A stretch of DNA of 52,847 bases from a virus. How positions within the stretch are numbered: the first letter of the stretch is position 1; each line of letters opens with the position of its first letter. Both the position numbers and the translations under genes were made by a program. The stretch lies in IMG/VR virus record IMGVR_UViG_3300042876_000259, positions 1 to 52,847 of that record. The stretch is one strand, 5' to 3'. Positions 30,807 to 39,584 of the stretch are shown here, in pieces. Under the pieces are notes generated by a model. It worked only from the letters and a program-made list of their open reading frames with translations. It ran no database searches and had not been told where the DNA came from.

Positions 30807-31712
30807 TTACTCATGGGGGACGCCCATGAAGTTGAGAACTTTGTCGATCCCAAAAGCGGGGAGCGCGTAATGCAAATTCGGGTGTGTGTGTTTCATGGTA
30901 ATGAATCGATTGGTGCCGGTCTTACGCATTTCTTCTTGAACCCCAAACATACACAACGAGCAGCCTGTGCAGTCGTAATGCTGATATATGGGCGAATGCG
31001 GGATCATTGATTTCATAGCCATGATGTCTTCATCGGTCCAAAATGAGAGCGGACGGGACTGGATCAGGCCCTCGAAAGAGTTACACCCATGCTGTATGTA
31101 ACTCAGCTTGCGCGGCCTACTATCGCCCGCCATGGTTCCAACAAAGGGTTTCAGCCCCGTTTTTTTCTCAAAGTCTTTAAGAGGTTTCTTTTTAAGGTAG
31201 TAACAACACTTTTCAGAAATTTTAAAAGGGGCGTCAAGAAGATAATGGTACTTAGCGGGGATGACCCCCGTACTTTGAAGACGGTTAGTATTGGGATTGA
31301 GGCCCCCGTGTAATCGTAATTCTTTTTGAACGGGGCTTTTAGTGTTCCGGTACCTGTCTATCGCCATACTTACGTCTTTGCTTACCACCGGGTACCCATA
31401 AACGTCGCATACAGATTTAAAGTTGTGCCTAGGACGTAGCCGTATTACGTTTTCTATGGTACGAACAAAGGCCCGAACCTCGGGGAACTCAAGACCCGTA
31501 TCTACAAATACGGCCGGTACTTGGGGGTAGAGCGCGCGTATAAAAAACAGCATAACGGTGCTATCTACCCCGCCGGAAAAAGCCGCGTAGACCTGGCCGT
31601 CCCAGAATTCATACCACTGACGGATACGGCGCAAGGTCATTTCTATCTTGACGTTGAGTGGTAGGCCTTGACGTTGGGCCAGAAAAATGCCCCGCAGTTG
31701 GTTTTCGTTCAT
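30807..31712 (-). CDS. PAPS-reductase / DndC-like PP-loop protein
   Basis: 301 residues from ATG 31712, which overlaps the upstream stop (ATGA); a longer reading exists but runs through the upstream gene. YAAFSGGVDSTVMLFFIRAL (about 42-61) is the PP-loop that binds ATP, and AVFVDTGLEFPEVRAFV is the next conserved block. Four Cys lie in the second half: CCYYLKKKPL and CTGCSLCMFG, a likely iron-sulfur site as in DndC. The family includes PAPS reductases and DndC of DNA phosphorothioation. In phage the substrate is unproven. No dndB, D, E or cysteine desulfurase gene is seen. Confidence 0.82.
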   Translation of the reverse strand: MNENQLRGIFLAQRQGLPLNVKIEMTLRRIRQWYEFWDGQVYAAFSGGVDSTVMLFFIRALYPQVPAVFVDTGLEFPEVRAFVRTIENVIRLRPRHNFKSVCDVYGYPVVSKDVSMAIDRYRNTKSPVQKELRLHGGLNPNTNRLQSTGVIPAKYHYLLDAPFKISEKCCYYLKKKPLKDFEKKTGLKPFVGTMAGDSRPRKLSYIQHGCNSFEGLIQSRPLSFWTDEDIMAMKSMIPHSPIYQHYDCTGCSLCMFGVQEEMRKTGTNRFITMKHTHPNLHYALPAFGIDKVLNFMGVPHE

Positions 31713-32050
31713 TTCCGGCCACCAAGCGTTACAGTTTTGTCGGGCATAACCAGCGAAACCCGTTGCTGACCGCATTCGGTCTTTAAAAGCGCGGCCAACG
31801 CAAAAAGCCGATCTTCTAGGTCGCTTGCCGACATCGGGAAACGGGGGTACTGGATCATCCCGACGATAGCGCCCGGTTCTTCCCCGTCGACATAGAAAAA
31901 CTCGGTAGCTGTTACCGTCACGCACAGCTTGTGAGCGTTCACGAAGTAACGGCAAACATCTTTGACTACAGAAATGGGCAGAACTTCGTCGGTGTACCCC
32001 ACGCGCAGCCCAACATAAATCTGTCCGGCCCAGGTCTTTACTGGTTTCAT
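31709..32050 (-). CDS. Hypothetical protein upstream of the PP-loop gene
   Basis: 113 residues from ATG 32050 (ATGA overlap with the upstream gene). Begins MKPVKTWAGQIYVGLRVGYT; contains FFYVDGEEPGAIVGMIQYPR and ends VSLVMPDKTVTLGGRK. Looks like a compact alpha/beta protein. Coupled to the PP-loop gene on one side and to the C-x2-C protein on the other, so a joint function is possible. Confidence 0.6.
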   Translation of the reverse strand: MKPVKTWAGQIYVGLRVGYTDEVLPISVVKDVCRYFVNAHKLCVTVTATEFFYVDGEEPGAIVGMIQYPRFPMSASDLEDRLFALAALLKTECGQQRVSLVMPDKTVTLGGRK

Positions 32051-32262
32051 ATCGCACCCCACTTAAAAGCTAGTTGCCTCTCACGTCTGCGCGGTTTCAG
32101 CTTTACGCTCGTGGTGAATGACTGACAGCGCGCCGCCTTTACTTCCATGAAAGCCAACCCGTCTTGAAAGGTTACCCGGCGCAACACTATCTTGAGCGCC
32201 ATCTCCATCGCCGGGTGGTAGTGGTCTACAAAGCTGCAATGGATGCAGGAGCGGGCGGTCAC
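32047..32262 (-). CDS. Small CxxC/His protein
   Basis: 71 residues from GTG 32262, overlapping the primase stop (GTGA). The N terminus MTARSCIHCSFVDHYHPAME combines C-x2-C with H residues, a possible metal site; the C terminus is basic (KLKPRRRERQLAFKWGAI). Function unknown. Confidence 0.55.
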   Translation of the reverse strand: MTARSCIHCSFVDHYHPAMEMALKIVLRRVTFQDGLAFMEVKAARCQSFTTSVKLKPRRRERQLAFKWGAI

Positions 32263-34721
32263 GCCACACCCCCCGCCACCAGCCCAAATGCCTCAGCCGC
32301 AGGCGTGCTCCCCGATTGCGCCGCCAGGTAGTGCTTGATGACTTCCGCCTCAGTGCGGAGCGCCATGAGAACGTGGCCGCGCTTGAGGTACAGCCGGGGC
32401 TTGCCGGGCGCCGCAGGGCATGCGACCATCGAGGCGACCCGTCCATCACGTAAAGCCGGGTGCCAGTCATACCCAAGCGCCCACACCAGATCCTTACGAT
32501 TGCAGCGCGGCACCTTGGCAGCCATGCGCTTGTTCTCGAGGAGCTGGTCGAGAGCAAGGGAACTGATCCAGCCCCCCGAGAAGCCGGGGCGGCACTCCTC
32601 GATGGCTTCCATTACCTCCTGCTCGACTTGTCCGCGGCTCACCCGGATGGCTTCCGGCGTGGCACTCGTCACCGGCGCCCGGTGGCAGAGTGTCGCCGGG
32701 TTGAGCTCGTCGGGGATCTGGTAGCGGCGCAGGTAGTCATTCATGACGGCGTAACCGTCCGCCTCAAGCCATGCGATGAGGTCAGGGAAGTAGCGGCCCC
32801 CCATGCCATCGCGGTTGATGTCCTCGGCGGACTGCTGGGCGGTGAAGAACACGGCAAAGCGGCGCTCATCGTCATCTATACGTACGGCGTTTTTGAAGTT
32901 GCTGTTAAGGAACAGGTTGGCCCTGTTGTCCCCCGTGTACTGGTCCTGACCCTTCCCCTGTAAGGCGATGCGCTTACCGGTGATGATCCTCTTGAGGCAG
33001 GTTTCCATGTCCCTGCGGTCGGCTACGTACGCCTCGTCCACGATCACAAGAGCCGCGCCACGCAGCCACGCATTGAACTTATTGTTGATGTCCTCGGGGT
33101 CTGGGCGGGCGGTCCAGCGGTTGCCGACAGCGTACGACAGGATGTCCCCCAGCATGCTTTTGCCGTTGCCCTTGGTACCCTGGATGAGCGGAGCCCACTG
33201 GAATTTCTTGCCGGGGTGCTGCACGACCGCTGCCATGTAGGCCAGCAAAATGGCGCGGTCGCTCGGGTCGGGAAGCATCTTGGCAAGGTGGTTGAGGAGC
33301 GGGGACGGATCGCCAGCCACCCGGCGGGTCTCGACCGGGACAAAGGTGTTGACGAGCACCCAGCCCTCTTCCTCGATGCGCTCGCCGGGGGCATGCTCGG
33401 GGCGGAAACAGGTGGAATGGGCGCGCGGGAAGGTATAACCCTGCGACTGCGTGAACACCTCCCACGCATTCTTGCTGGTTTTCTCCCCGCAGTTGTCGAG
33501 CGCGAAGATATACCCGCCGTATGTGTTTTGAAACCTGGAGCTGTCGAGAAGGGAGCCATCGGGGCAGAAAATCACGTTGAGATCCCGTACGTAGCAGCAC
33601 CCGTGGAAATGCGTCTGCTGGCTGGTAACCCCGAGGTACTGAAAGCCACTTCTCAAACCTTCCGGGTCCAGCGCCATGACGGGGGACGGTGCGACCGATT
33701 CGGGCTCCGGGGCCTGCTCGGACGTACGTGTCGGGCCTGTACCGGCGTTGGAGCCCAGCACGCTGTTGCAAAAAGCGACGCCTTTACGGATGGTGTCCTG
33801 CGCGTAGCCGGGACGGTCCGCCCACTTATCGCGCATCAGCCCCGAGCGTTCAAACAGCCGCTTTATCCGCTCGCAATTCTTGCCGGTCCAAAAAGCCAGG
33901 TGGGTACAAAGCGCGGCGTCGGCGTGCGAGTGGTCAAACGGGTAGGAACTCGACGCATCGGGCGGCCACACCTTCCCGAGTACGTCCTCGTTGGCTTCCC
34001 AAAGGTCCTGCACCGTGGCCCGCAGACCAAAAGCAGCGGCGGCTGAGGGGCGGCTTGACAGCATGCGCTGAATCAGTTCGTCATCATCTTCCGGGCCTGA
34101 CCACTCGGGCACCGGCTCGTCAGTCCAGCCGTCCATCTCAACCTTTGCGCCCGCGGGAAAGTAACCTGAGACCAGCCAGTCAAAGGCCGCCTGCGCATTG
34201 GTGAGAGCATTGCCAGCCGAGTGGAACCCGGTCAGCGCGCAGAAGCGCAGGCGGGTGTAGAGCTCGAGGCCCAGAGCTACATTCTTATGCCCGTGATTGC
34301 CGTCTGTCCGCGCGCTGCCGATGATGTGCATCCCGGTGCCGGACTGGGAGACTTCAAAGTAGCAACCGTGGAACGCCTGATACATCTGGGTGGCGAGGGT
34401 GGACCATTGGCCGTCCTGCGCCGCGCCGTCGATGTCAAAGAAAAAGAAAGGGTCCTGCTCGGTAAAGACAAACCCGACGCCCTTAGTGGTCTGGGCGGGG
34501 CGCTCGATGCCCTTTACCACCCTGGCGCCCTGCAGCACCAGCGCGTCGGCCGCAGCCTGCGCTTCCGCAAAGCTCATCCAGTTGGACGGGTCCACGGCGC
34601 TGACTTCAAAGCCTCTTGAGTTTACGGCGTACTTCTTGGTTTTGCCGGGCTTTGCCGGTTCTGGCTCGGCGGCCCAGACTATGAATTGGCGATAGTTCGC
34701 CATGCCCTCTGGTAATTGCAT
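32259..34721 (-). CDS. Primase-polymerase / SF3 (D5-type) helicase fusion
   Basis: 820 residues from ATG 34721, preceded by GGGGTG; an ATG five codons earlier is also possible. The N-terminal third carries a prim-pol-type catalytic block with FFFFDIDGAAQDG and EVSQSGTGMHIIG. The helicase domain has Walker A IQGTKGNGKSMLGDIL, Walker B AALVIVDEAYVAD and an FLNSNFKNAVRIDDDERRFA block, as in D5/phage P4-type SF3 helicases (GTKGNGKS replacing GxxGxGKS). A C-terminal basic region follows. This is the replicative primase-helicase. Confidence 0.87.
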   Translation of the reverse strand: MQLPEGMANYRQFIVWAAEPEPAKPGKTKKYAVNSRGFEVSAVDPSNWMSFAEAQAAADALVLQGARVVKGIERPAQTTKGVGFVFTEQDPFFFFDIDGAAQDGQWSTLATQMYQAFHGCYFEVSQSGTGMHIIGSARTDGNHGHKNVALGLELYTRLRFCALTGFHSAGNALTNAQAAFDWLVSGYFPAGAKVEMDGWTDEPVPEWSGPEDDDELIQRMLSSRPSAAAAFGLRATVQDLWEANEDVLGKVWPPDASSSYPFDHSHADAALCTHLAFWTGKNCERIKRLFERSGLMRDKWADRPGYAQDTIRKGVAFCNSVLGSNAGTGPTRTSEQAPEPESVAPSPVMALDPEGLRSGFQYLGVTSQQTHFHGCCYVRDLNVIFCPDGSLLDSSRFQNTYGGYIFALDNCGEKTSKNAWEVFTQSQGYTFPRAHSTCFRPEHAPGERIEEEGWVLVNTFVPVETRRVAGDPSPLLNHLAKMLPDPSDRAILLAYMAAVVQHPGKKFQWAPLIQGTKGNGKSMLGDILSYAVGNRWTARPDPEDINNKFNAWLRGAALVIVDEAYVADRRDMETCLKRIITGKRIALQGKGQDQYTGDNRANLFLNSNFKNAVRIDDDERRFAVFFTAQQSAEDINRDGMGGRYFPDLIAWLEADGYAVMNDYLRRYQIPDELNPATLCHRAPVTSATPEAIRVSRGQVEQEVMEAIEECRPGFSGGWISSLALDQLLENKRMAAKVPRCNRKDLVWALGYDWHPALRDGRVASMVACPAAPGKPRLYLKRGHVLMALRTEAEVIKHYLAAQSGSTPAAEAFGLVAGGVA

Positions 34722-34745
34722 TACAGCACCCCGCATTCTGGATTT

Positions 34746-35072
34746 TTAAGCTAGTGAAGCAACCGCCTCCGCGCGTAATTCCGCCGGTGCTTCCATGGCT
34801 ACGGGGTGCTGCGCCGCCAGGCCCTGGGCGATAAGACCGAGCATCCGCCGGGTCACCGCCGCGTCGAGAATTACCCGGCGGATAGAGTCCATGTCACCGA
34901 GGTAGAGACTCACCAGGGGCGGGGAGACTTTGGCCTCGAGCGCGATGTCGAGGCGGGTGACGTGGTGAAAGCCCACGCGGCTGGCAGCGGTGACCGCAGC
35001 GTCCAGAATATGCTGGTACTTGAGGTGGCGGACCTTCTGTTTGAGGTCAGGGGTACAGTTGCAGGTGCTCAT
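34746..35072 (-). CDS. Short TetR-like helix-turn-helix protein
   Basis: 108 residues from ATG 35072 with GGAGGAA upstream. Residues 15-70 match the TetR DNA-binding domain: YQHILDAAVTAASRVGFHHV, TRLDIALEAKVSPPLVSLYL, GDMDSIRRVILDA (pattern ILxAAxxxxxxxGFxxVTRxDIAxxxxVS). The usual ligand-binding domain is absent; only about 35 residues follow. Its N terminus is Cys-containing (STCNCTPD). It could regulate this operon or the operator-like sites at 26.9 kb. Unusual in phages. Confidence 0.7.
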   Translation of the reverse strand: MSTCNCTPDLKQKVRHLKYQHILDAAVTAASRVGFHHVTRLDIALEAKVSPPLVSLYLGDMDSIRRVILDAAVTRRMLGLIAQGLAAQHPVAMEAPAELRAEAVASLA

Positions 35073-35073
35073 C

Positions 35074-35559
35074 TTAAAATTCCTCCGGGTTGCTGACAAA
35101 CCGGGCGATACCGCCACGGCTGACAATGAAGTTGATGAATGCGAGCTGGGCGACGGCGCGCTCGTCGGTGTCACGGTATTTCCAACCAGGCGCCTTGCAC
35201 TCGGCTGCAGTAAACACGCCTACCGTTGAGCCCAGCATTGGAGGTGTGACAACCAAGGGCGTTATGCCGATGAGGTCCGAGGACTTGAATACGCGGTTGA
35301 TATTGGCGGTCTGGTTGGCGAGCCCGTAGCGGATCATGCGACCGGTCCTGTCCTCGCAACAGCCCACGTTGTTCCTCCAGAGCCGAGCGCCCCGAGCAGC
35401 CGCGCGCAACTGGACTTGCTGCTGTACGGCCGCCTCGCTCTTGAACGGCCCGGCTACAGGCGTTTCATCGGGTGCGCTGGCTCCGAGTATGGCGCGGAGC
35501 TCGTCGACGGCCTGCGGGTGGAGCCCCCAGCGGAGAGCCCATTGCATTACGGGGGTCAC
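35074..35559 (-). CDS. VRR-NUC domain nuclease
   Basis: 161 residues from GTG 35559 (GTGA overlap); an ATG at codon 5 is an alternative. After a short leader, the domain runs SEAAVQQQVQLRAAARGARL, WRNNVGCCEDRTG, IRYGLANQT, SSDLIGITP, GVFTAAECKAPGWKYRDTDE, AVAQLAFINFIVSRGGIARF. The D of SDLIG and E-x-K of AAECK are the PD-(D/E)xK catalytic residues. VRR-NUC phage proteins are stand-alone structure-specific nucleases next to helicases and primases. Confidence 0.85.
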   Translation of the reverse strand: MTPVMQWALRWGLHPQAVDELRAILGASAPDETPVAGPFKSEAAVQQQVQLRAAARGARLWRNNVGCCEDRTGRMIRYGLANQTANINRVFKSSDLIGITPLVVTPPMLGSTVGVFTAAECKAPGWKYRDTDERAVAQLAFINFIVSRGGIARFVSNPEEF

Positions 35560-35819
35560 GCGGCACCTCCGAGCATCATTTCGGCGCCCATCTTGGCGGT
35601 AAGCATGCGGCCCTCAAGAAGCTGCAGGTCGGCGGGGGTGGACGGGGTGGCAACGTGCGCCATGAGGATCAGCCCGCAAGGCAGCGCGGCGGTAACCTTG
35701 ATGCTCTTGCCCTCGGAAACCCAAAGGTGAAGGGGCTTCTTGGTGTAGGACACGCCGACTGTTGTGCCCTCGAGCGCTTCGTCGTATTTCTGCCATCCGG
35801 CTTGTTCGTAAATGGTCAT
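35556..35819 (-). CDS. Hypothetical protein between helicase and nuclease
   Basis: 87 residues, overlapping both neighbours by 4 bases. Starts MTIYEQAGWQKYDEALEGTT; contains KKPLHLWVSEGKSIKVTAAL and a helical end. No family recognised. Confidence 0.55.
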   Translation of the reverse strand: MTIYEQAGWQKYDEALEGTTVGVSYTKKPLHLWVSEGKSIKVTAALPCGLILMAHVATPSTPADLQLLEGRMLTAKMGAEMMLGGAA

Positions 35820-38578
35820 TGCGCGGCTCCTCGTTGAATGTCTGCATAGATTCTCTGGGTCAGCGCCTCGGCCTCAGCGCGTTTAAGCGTCTGAGCGGTG
35901 AGTACGTCGATCCCAAACTTGTAGAAAAATTCCCTGTAGCTCTTGGCGTCGGGCTGCCCTGCCGCCCTTCTGAAACCCGCCCACCAAGCGATCTGATCGC
36001 GCAGCGCTGCCAGGCTGTTAAGCCTTTCAGCATGCAGGTTGGCGACGTGCTTAGCATTCATAAATGGCTGCCCAGCATTTTGAAGGCGTGACCGCACTGC
36101 GTCCGGGTGCTCGTTGGCGCGTTCGATCTCGTCGTACATCGCCCGCAGTACCTCACCGTCCAGTTCATAGGGATCACCGTCGATAAATTCCACGGCGCTA
36201 CGCTCTGCCGGGACCGGAACCCAACCGCAGTACGGACAGCAAGGCTCGGTGCGCTCATACGGCGCCATGCACTCAGGGTTAAGGCAGTTACGCCAGGGGA
36301 CGGTGCCATCGTCCTCGGTCTTGGCCTTACGTTCCCGGCGGTCCATCGACCATACACGCGGGCGGTCAGGCGGCCCCCCGTGGCGGATGACGTTACCCAC
36401 ATGGTCGATGATGATGGCTTTGAGCTTGCCCTCGAGCAACCGCAAGGCCCTGCCGAACTGCTGTGCGTAGAGCGCGTACGACTGCGTGGCTCGGGCCATG
36501 CTGACCACCTCGATCGCGGGGAGGTCAAACCCCTCGCCAAACAGGTCCACGTTGACGAGTTGCAGGATCTCACGACGGCGGAACCGACGCAGGACATCGC
36601 GCCGTACGTTGCTTGGAGTCTTGGCGCTCAACACTTCCGCCGGTACGCCCGCTTGCTGGAACCTTACCGCCAGCTCGCTCGCTGTCTCGACGTCAGGGGC
36701 GAAGGTTACCCCCAGCTTGCCGCGCGCAAACCGCAGGTAGCCGTCGATGACGTCGCCCATAACAGACGAGTCACGGGTCTGCGTGGCGAGCTGCTTACGG
36801 ATGTAGTCCCCGTCTGCGCCGGTTGCTACTGAATCAATTTTGAAGTCTTTGGATTGATAGACGATAACGCGGTAATCGGTGAGGTAGCGGGTTCTGTTGC
36901 CGTTCCAGTCGGGGAGTCCGTCGATGAGGTCACGCATGCTCGGCCCCGTGACCATCGTGTCAAACACTCCGTCATGGTGGCGGCCCAACCCGCGACCATC
37001 CGCACGCTCCGGGGTGGCAGTCACGCCCAGACCAACAGCGTTGGGGAACAACTGGATAGCCTTGCCCCATTTGTTGGCGTCCAACAGGTGATGCGCCTCG
37101 TCCTGGACCCACTTACGTACGCGAGGAGCCCAGCCCATCAGTTCATGGTAGTGCGGGCTATCGGGCCTTGCCCACGAGACAAGCGTATCTACCCCGGCGG
37201 CTGCGCATTGCGCATTCGGGTGGTAGTAGCTGCGCCCCAGTTCTTCCATTTCTGTTTGAACTATGTCACGGATCACATTCTGGGGGCCGATGACTCTGAA
37301 TCTCACCTCGTCCCTACTTAACGCAAGGGCCATCTGGCCTACCAATTCTTGACGGTGCGCAATAGCAACGCTGGCGCCCTCCGTATCTCGTAATTCATCG
37401 CTGAATATAACCGTGTTGTGGGTTACCGTGAAGTCACCAAGGAGAAACCGTCTATCGTTCCCCGCGAGCTCAAAGCCGTAGTAATCCCCCCGCCCAATCG
37501 GTTCTACCTTTATACCGACCATTAGCACATCTTTTTTCTGTTCGCGAGGACCGGCTTTACGCCTCGGTACTCTGCACGGGACCTGATCAAGATGTCCGCT
37601 AATGGAGACGCGGAAATAAGATCCCACGGCCCCGGTATTCGCGCAAGTCTTTTGGCATGGCGCAACATAGGATGCAAGTCCAAGAGATCTGGCAATAAAG
37701 GCGACGTCAAAGGCTAATGCCTCCTGCTTGAAAACCAGATCGTAGACACCGTTGTTGAAGAACCCATCCGTGTCAATAACGCCGGCGAGTAATTCTAAGC
37801 GTTCGCTACGGGGCGCGACCTTAAAGGCATGCGGGATGTGTTTGTTGAGGAGAAGATCAAGCCGCCTGAGTTCGTTAAAAACAGAATTACGATGATGCCC
37901 GCGCCCAAGTGACAGTTCGTCAGGCCCGGAGATACGATAAACTGCGATGCGCTCGGGGCTGGTGCTGACACGCATCACATGGCCGATGCTTTCCGCATAG
38001 CGCGACCATTCGCTTATAACCTCAGCGTCTACGTTGGCTATTTCGGGGGATCGACTTGAACCGTCACCGAGCCAGACGCCCAGGATGTAAGGCGTAAGGA
38101 TAGACTGGGCGGGGGGATAAGAGAAGTCCACGCCTGCCCGGTACCCTTTCGCAACGTGTTTAAACGTCTTGTTGGAGTCCAAGTACGCGCCTATCGTTAC
38201 GTCCGCGATATCCCCCGCATAAAACTTATCCCCTCCGCATTGCACCGAGTGCTTGCAGTTTGTGATGCGAAGCGAAAGGATATGGTCGGAATTCACGACG
38301 TAAGCATCGCCGCGGGTCGGCGTAACTCGGTACAGTTCATCTACGCCATGACAAATTGAAGTAACGAGCCGGGGCGTACTATCTGGGCCCATAAGAAAAT
38401 CGCCTATAACTATCTGTTCTACGGGCTTACAGTTCCCATCGAACAAAAGTATAGGTGTTCCTTTTCCTAAACACTTGCCGCTGCCCGTGGGACTGACTGC
38501 AAGGACGTTACGATGCCCCTGAGCCCATGCGGCGCGTATATCTTGTTTCAGCTGGTATTGGTATGGACGAAGATTCAT
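35816..38578 (-). CDS. SF2 DEAD/DEAH-type helicase interrupted by an intein
   Basis: 920 residues as translated; the spliced helicase would be 567. Exteins: RPYQYQLKQDIRAAWAQG, Walker A VSPTGSGK (28-35) continuing TVIFSDEL after the intein, motif II WVQDEAHHL, motif III LGVTATPER, the SF2 C-lobe GVTFAPDVETASELAVRFQQ, DVLRRFRRREILQLVNVDLF, GFDLPAIEVVSMARATQSYA (motif V/VI region) and QQFGRALR. A C4 zinc site (CLNPEC ... CCPYCG) lies near the end. Phage replication or recombination helicase. Splicing is required because the P-loop is split. Confidence 0.88.
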   Translation of the reverse strand: MNLRPYQYQLKQDIRAAWAQGHRNVLAVSPTGSGKCLGKGTPILLFDGNCKPVEQIVIGDFLMGPDSTPRLVTSICHGVDELYRVTPTRGDAYVVNSDHILSLRITNCKHSVQCGGDKFYAGDIADVTIGAYLDSNKTFKHVAKGYRAGVDFSYPPAQSILTPYILGVWLGDGSSRSPEIANVDAEVISEWSRYAESIGHVMRVSTSPERIAVYRISGPDELSLGRGHHRNSVFNELRRLDLLLNKHIPHAFKVAPRSERLELLAGVIDTDGFFNNGVYDLVFKQEALAFDVAFIARSLGLASYVAPCQKTCANTGAVGSYFRVSISGHLDQVPCRVPRRKAGPREQKKDVLMVGIKVEPIGRGDYYGFELAGNDRRFLLGDFTVTHNTVIFSDELRDTEGASVAIAHRQELVGQMALALSRDEVRFRVIGPQNVIRDIVQTEMEELGRSYYHPNAQCAAAGVDTLVSWARPDSPHYHELMGWAPRVRKWVQDEAHHLLDANKWGKAIQLFPNAVGLGVTATPERADGRGLGRHHDGVFDTMVTGPSMRDLIDGLPDWNGNRTRYLTDYRVIVYQSKDFKIDSVATGADGDYIRKQLATQTRDSSVMGDVIDGYLRFARGKLGVTFAPDVETASELAVRFQQAGVPAEVLSAKTPSNVRRDVLRRFRRREILQLVNVDLFGEGFDLPAIEVVSMARATQSYALYAQQFGRALRLLEGKLKAIIIDHVGNVIRHGGPPDRPRVWSMDRRERKAKTEDDGTVPWRNCLNPECMAPYERTEPCCPYCGWVPVPAERSAVEFIDGDPYELDGEVLRAMYDEIERANEHPDAVRSRLQNAGQPFMNAKHVANLHAERLNSLAALRDQIAWWAGFRRAAGQPDAKSYREFFYKFGIDVLTAQTLKRAEAEALTQRIYADIQRGAAQ
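37415..38473 (-). mobile_element. Intein with LAGLIDADG homing endonuclease, in the helicase P-loop
   Basis: 353 residues (36-388 of the precursor), from Cys36 directly after GSGK to Asn388 in VTHN, with Thr389 as the +1 residue. Splicing blocks are complete: block A CLGKGTPILLFDGN, block B NSDHILSL, and C-terminal FELAGNDRRFLLGDF and VTHN. Two LAGLIDADG motifs, PYILGVWLGDGSS (128-140 of the intein) and LLAGVIDTDGFF (228-239), identify a homing nuclease. Insertion between Lys and Thr of the P-loop is a favoured intein site. Confidence 0.93.
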
Positions 38579-38735
38579 GGCGGTCAGAAGTACAGGATAC
38601 TTGAGAGGCTGTCAATATAATTTGCATTAAAAATATTTAATCGAAAAATATATTGACTCGTAAAAAAATATATGAGATTGTCGCCCCCGCTGAACCAACC
38701 ACCCCACCACAAGGTACCCAAAGGAGGAAGGAACG
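38579..38735. promoter_or_regulatory. AT-rich divergent promoter region of the two replication operons
   Basis: About 157 bases between the helicase start (minus) and 38736 (plus). It includes an AT-rich core (38615-38672) with a TTGACA on the minus strand at 38608-38613 and a TTGACT on the plus strand at 38653-38658. The spacing to good -10 boxes is not clear for either, so individual promoters are not called. GGAGGAAGGAACG precedes the 38736 start. Confidence 0.45.
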
Positions 38736-39581
38736 ATGTGTAATAACCCGAGCAGGAACTTGTCTGTAACTGTCGATACTAGCGACGTTGTTGCGTTGCT
38801 TGAGGTTGGCAGGATGTTTGCCTCGATCGCTGACGCTCGCGTCGATGCGCGGGCCGCAGTGGCAGCGGCGATGGTAGCCCCGTATGGTAGGGAGCTGACG
38901 GAAGCCGAGGCCACCACCGTGATGGCCGAGCGCGTAAACCCCGCCGCTGACGCCTTCAAGGAGGTGGAAGACGGCGCCCGCGTAGACCCCGGCGCAGCGT
39001 TTGCCCACACGTCGACACCCGCAGGCCCCGCAGCTACCCTAGCGGCGATTTCCGCACCGCAGGCTCCCAGCACCCCGCCCGCCCCCGCCGCACCGGCAGC
39101 ACAGCCCGGTGCCGAGCTGGACAAGAACGGTCTCCCGTGGGACGCCCGGATCAACACCAGCAACAAGGCTCAGACCAAGCAGGGCGTATGGAAACGCGCT
39201 CCGGGCCTGACTGACGAACTGTACAACCAGGTGATCGCGGAACTCAAAGGCGTGATGAACGGCGCGCCGAGTCAGCCCGCGTCCACACTGCCGCAGGCTC
39301 CCAGCACCCCGCCCAACCCCGCCACGCCTGCTGCACCGGCAGCACCGGTAACACCAGAGGAAGAGGCGGTACCGACTGATCTGCCGGGCATCCTCACCGC
39401 GGTAAGCAAGAGGACCATGAGCAACCCGCCGAAGCTCACCCAGCCGGAAATCCAGACCGCCCTGCAGGTTGTCGGCGCGATGAACGGCTGCACTCTCAAC
39501 AGCCTCGCGGACCTCAACGCCCGCGCCGACCTCATCCCGGCCGTCTACAACCAGCTGGCCGCCGCGTGGGCGGGGAGGTAG
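38736..39581 (+). CDS. Hypothetical protein of the replication operon with PT/PA-rich linkers
   Basis: 281 residues, ATG 38736 after AGGAGGAAGGAACG. Three folded parts are joined by two near-identical Pro/Ala-rich linkers (QAPSTPPAPAAPAA; QAPSTPPNPATPAA). The middle part, GLPWDARINTSNKAQTKQGV then WKRAPGLTDELYNQVIAELK, is a known small phage block seen beside ssDNA-binding and exonuclease genes. The last 70 residues form a helical domain. Role unknown; an accessory recombination or replication protein is plausible from position. Confidence 0.65.
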   Translation: MCNNPSRNLSVTVDTSDVVALLEVGRMFASIADARVDARAAVAAAMVAPYGRELTEAEATTVMAERVNPAADAFKEVEDGARVDPGAAFAHTSTPAGPAATLAAISAPQAPSTPPAPAAPAAQPGAELDKNGLPWDARINTSNKAQTKQGVWKRAPGLTDELYNQVIAELKGVMNGAPSQPASTLPQAPSTPPNPATPAAPAAPVTPEEEAVPTDLPGILTAVSKRTMSNPPKLTQPEIQTALQVVGAMNGCTLNSLADLNARADLIPAVYNQLAAAWAGR

Positions 39582-39584
39582 ACC

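Noticed and set aside
34746-35174. Longer reading of the TetR-like gene from GTG 35174
   Set aside because: The first 34 codons overlap the nuclease gene and are Ser/Pro-rich without pattern; ATG 35072 has a strong ribosome site.
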